NCBI GenBank assembly: GCA_001768235.1
Contig: MENK01000001.1
Location: 18,267-82,266 of the forward strand
Direction of reading: 5' to 3'
DNA from: Bacteroidetes bacterium GWB2_32_14
GTDB lineage: Bacteria; Bacteroidota; Bacteroidia; Bacteroidales; UBA12077
Length of the DNA stretch: 64,000 nucleotides
Within the stretch, counting starts at the first letter, position 1. Each line of letters starts with the position of its first letter. The translations under genes were made by a program, and so were the position numbers. Below the pieces are notes generated by a model. That model was not told the origin of the DNA. It made no database searches and worked only from the letters and a program-made list of their open reading frames with translations. Positions 62,973 to 64,000 of the stretch are shown one piece after another.

Positions 62973-64000
62973 ATGCAACAGCTAAACAATTTTTTTATAA
63001 ACCTTCATAGTTATCTGGGTGGACACGAGTGGTTTGTATTCTTTCTGGTAGGTACAGGTATATTTTTTACATTTTACCTGAAATTTCCACAAATACGATA
63101 TTTTAATCATGCTGTAAAGATAGTAAAGGGTAAGTTTGATAAAAAAGGAGATAAAGGAGATACTTCTCATTTTCAGGCATTAACAACAGCATTGTCAGGA
63201 ACTGTAGGAACTGGAAATATTGCTGGTGTTGCATTGGCAATACACCTTGGCGGTCCGGCTGCTTTGTTTTGGATGCTTGTAACAGCTTTTCTGGGAATGT
63301 GTACAAAATTCGTTGAGGTAACATTATCACATAAATACCGTGATTTTGACGAGAAAGGCCAGGTTGCCGGAGGCCCTATGTACTACATGAAAAAAAGATT
63401 GAATATTGCACTTAAAAATAATAAAGTAATAAATACAGGTAAATGGTTAGGCATATTCTTTGCTGCTGCAACTATTCTTTCTTCTTTTGGTTCAGGCAGC
63501 TTACCCCAGGTTGTTAGTATTTCCGATTCAATGTTTGCAACTTTTGGAATTAAACACATAATAACCGGTGCAGTTCTTTCCGTCTTGTTAGCCTTGATTA
63601 TAATAGGAGGAATAAAACGAATTGCAAAAGTTACTGAAAAACTTGTTCCGGGAATGGCTTTGATATACCTTATTGGAGCTTTGTCTGTGATTTTCTTTAA
63701 TTATGAAAATATTATTCCTTCATTTATTTCAATATTTAAGAATGTTTTTTCTGGTACTTCTGCTGTAGGTGGGTTTATTGGCGCGAGCTTTGCATTTGCA
63801 TTCAACCAGGGTGTAAATCGCGGGTTATTCTCGAACGAAGCAGGACAAGGGTCTGCACCTATTGCGCACTCTGCTGCCCGTGCACACGAACCTGTTTCTG
63901 AAGGAATGGTTTCAATCTTAGAACCATTTATTGATACAATTATTATTTGTACCCTGACAGGTTTGGTTTTACTTTCGTCGGGTGTTTGGAATGAGAAAGT
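62973..64000 (+). CDS. Alanine or glycine:cation symporter (AGCS family), 3' truncated by the window
   Basis: The frame opens with [21 protein letters not shown] and runs off the right edge with no stop after 342 codons. AGCS signatures are present: [34 protein letters not shown], and [19 protein letters not shown]. At least seven hydrophobic helices are seen. It imports alanine or glycine with sodium. The full protein is expected to be about 450-550 residues. The neighbouring ABC operon is separated by a terminator. Confidence 0.93.
   Translation, partial: MQQLNNFFINLHSYLGGHEWFVFFLVGTGIFFTFYLKFPQIRYFNHAVKIVKGKFDKKGDKGDTSHFQALTTALSGTVGTGNIAGVALAIHLGGPAALFWMLVTAFLGMCTKFVEVTLSHKYRDFDEKGQVAGGPMYYMKKRLNIALKNNKVINTGKWLGIFFAAATILSSFGSGSLPQVVSISDSMFATFGIKHIITGAVLSVLLALIIIGGIKRIAKVTEKLVPGMALIYLIGALSVIFFNYENIIPSFISIFKNVFSGTSAVGGFIGASFAFAFNQGVNRGLFSNEAGQGSAPIAHSAARAHEPVSEGMVSILEPFIDTIIICTLTGLVLLSSGVWNEK

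Overview
The window is AT-rich DNA from a member of the Bacteroidota, probably class Bacteroidia; I cannot place the order. The evidence is a gliding-motility lipoprotein GldB, a fused MurF-alanine racemase, outer-membrane beta-barrels and many lipoproteins, almost no Shine-Dalgarno sequences, and the promoter signature of the phylum. TAnnTTTG -7 boxes are repeated many times, and TTTG-N19-TAnnTTTG is perfect at 10976-11006 and 11310-11340. I see no rRNA, CRISPR array, prophage or intact insertion sequence.

1-32.3 kb is mostly housekeeping: M20 amidohydrolase, a 55-residue 2[4Fe-4S] ferredoxin, LmtA-like methyltransferase, S9 peptidase, recA, bcp, a TPR/PD40 protein, clpS-nfeD-floA, tRNA-Ser(GCT), a lone AAA ATPase, an exported Memo-family lipoprotein, fhs, a chemoreceptor, gldB, nadE, a Crp/Fnr regulator, a serine hydrolase, murF-alr, tdk, rsmI, a DEAD-box helicase and a hemolysin-III protein. 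32.3-38.3 kb holds a 1077-residue multi-redox-centre oxidoreductase (HcnABC/opine-oxidase-like) between two tRNA-Pro genes, with a tRNA-end duplication, then an ECF sigma factor, a PepSY-like protein and a secreted RidA homologue.

38.6-42.0 kb is a cell-envelope cluster. A small helical lipoprotein is followed by two membrane-anchored L,D-transpeptidases, the first of which carries the same helical module as the lipoprotein, and by a membrane protein. This may be a Braun-lipoprotein-like system in Bacteroidota.

42.0-50.7 kb is a large arsenic island of three modules, each with its own ArsR: (i) arsR-thioredoxin-arsF-arsG, (ii) DUF318 permease-thioredoxin-DUF2798-arsR-DGC protein-anchored thioredoxin, (iii) arsR-rhodanese-arsC-arsM-acr3. 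Together they encode sensing, arsenate reduction, methylation and several efflux routes. Inverted repeats with 8-bp spacers sit at three of its promoters. A four-helix-bundle gene bracketed by about 40-bp imperfect inverted repeats interrupts module iii.

50.7-64 kb carries miaA and smpB (divergent), a very large sensor/response-regulator fusion whose kinase phospho-acceptor His is replaced by Asp, a TPR protein, ung, a class IV aminotransferase, a MacB-type ABC efflux operon and the start of an alanine/sodium symporter that runs off the end.
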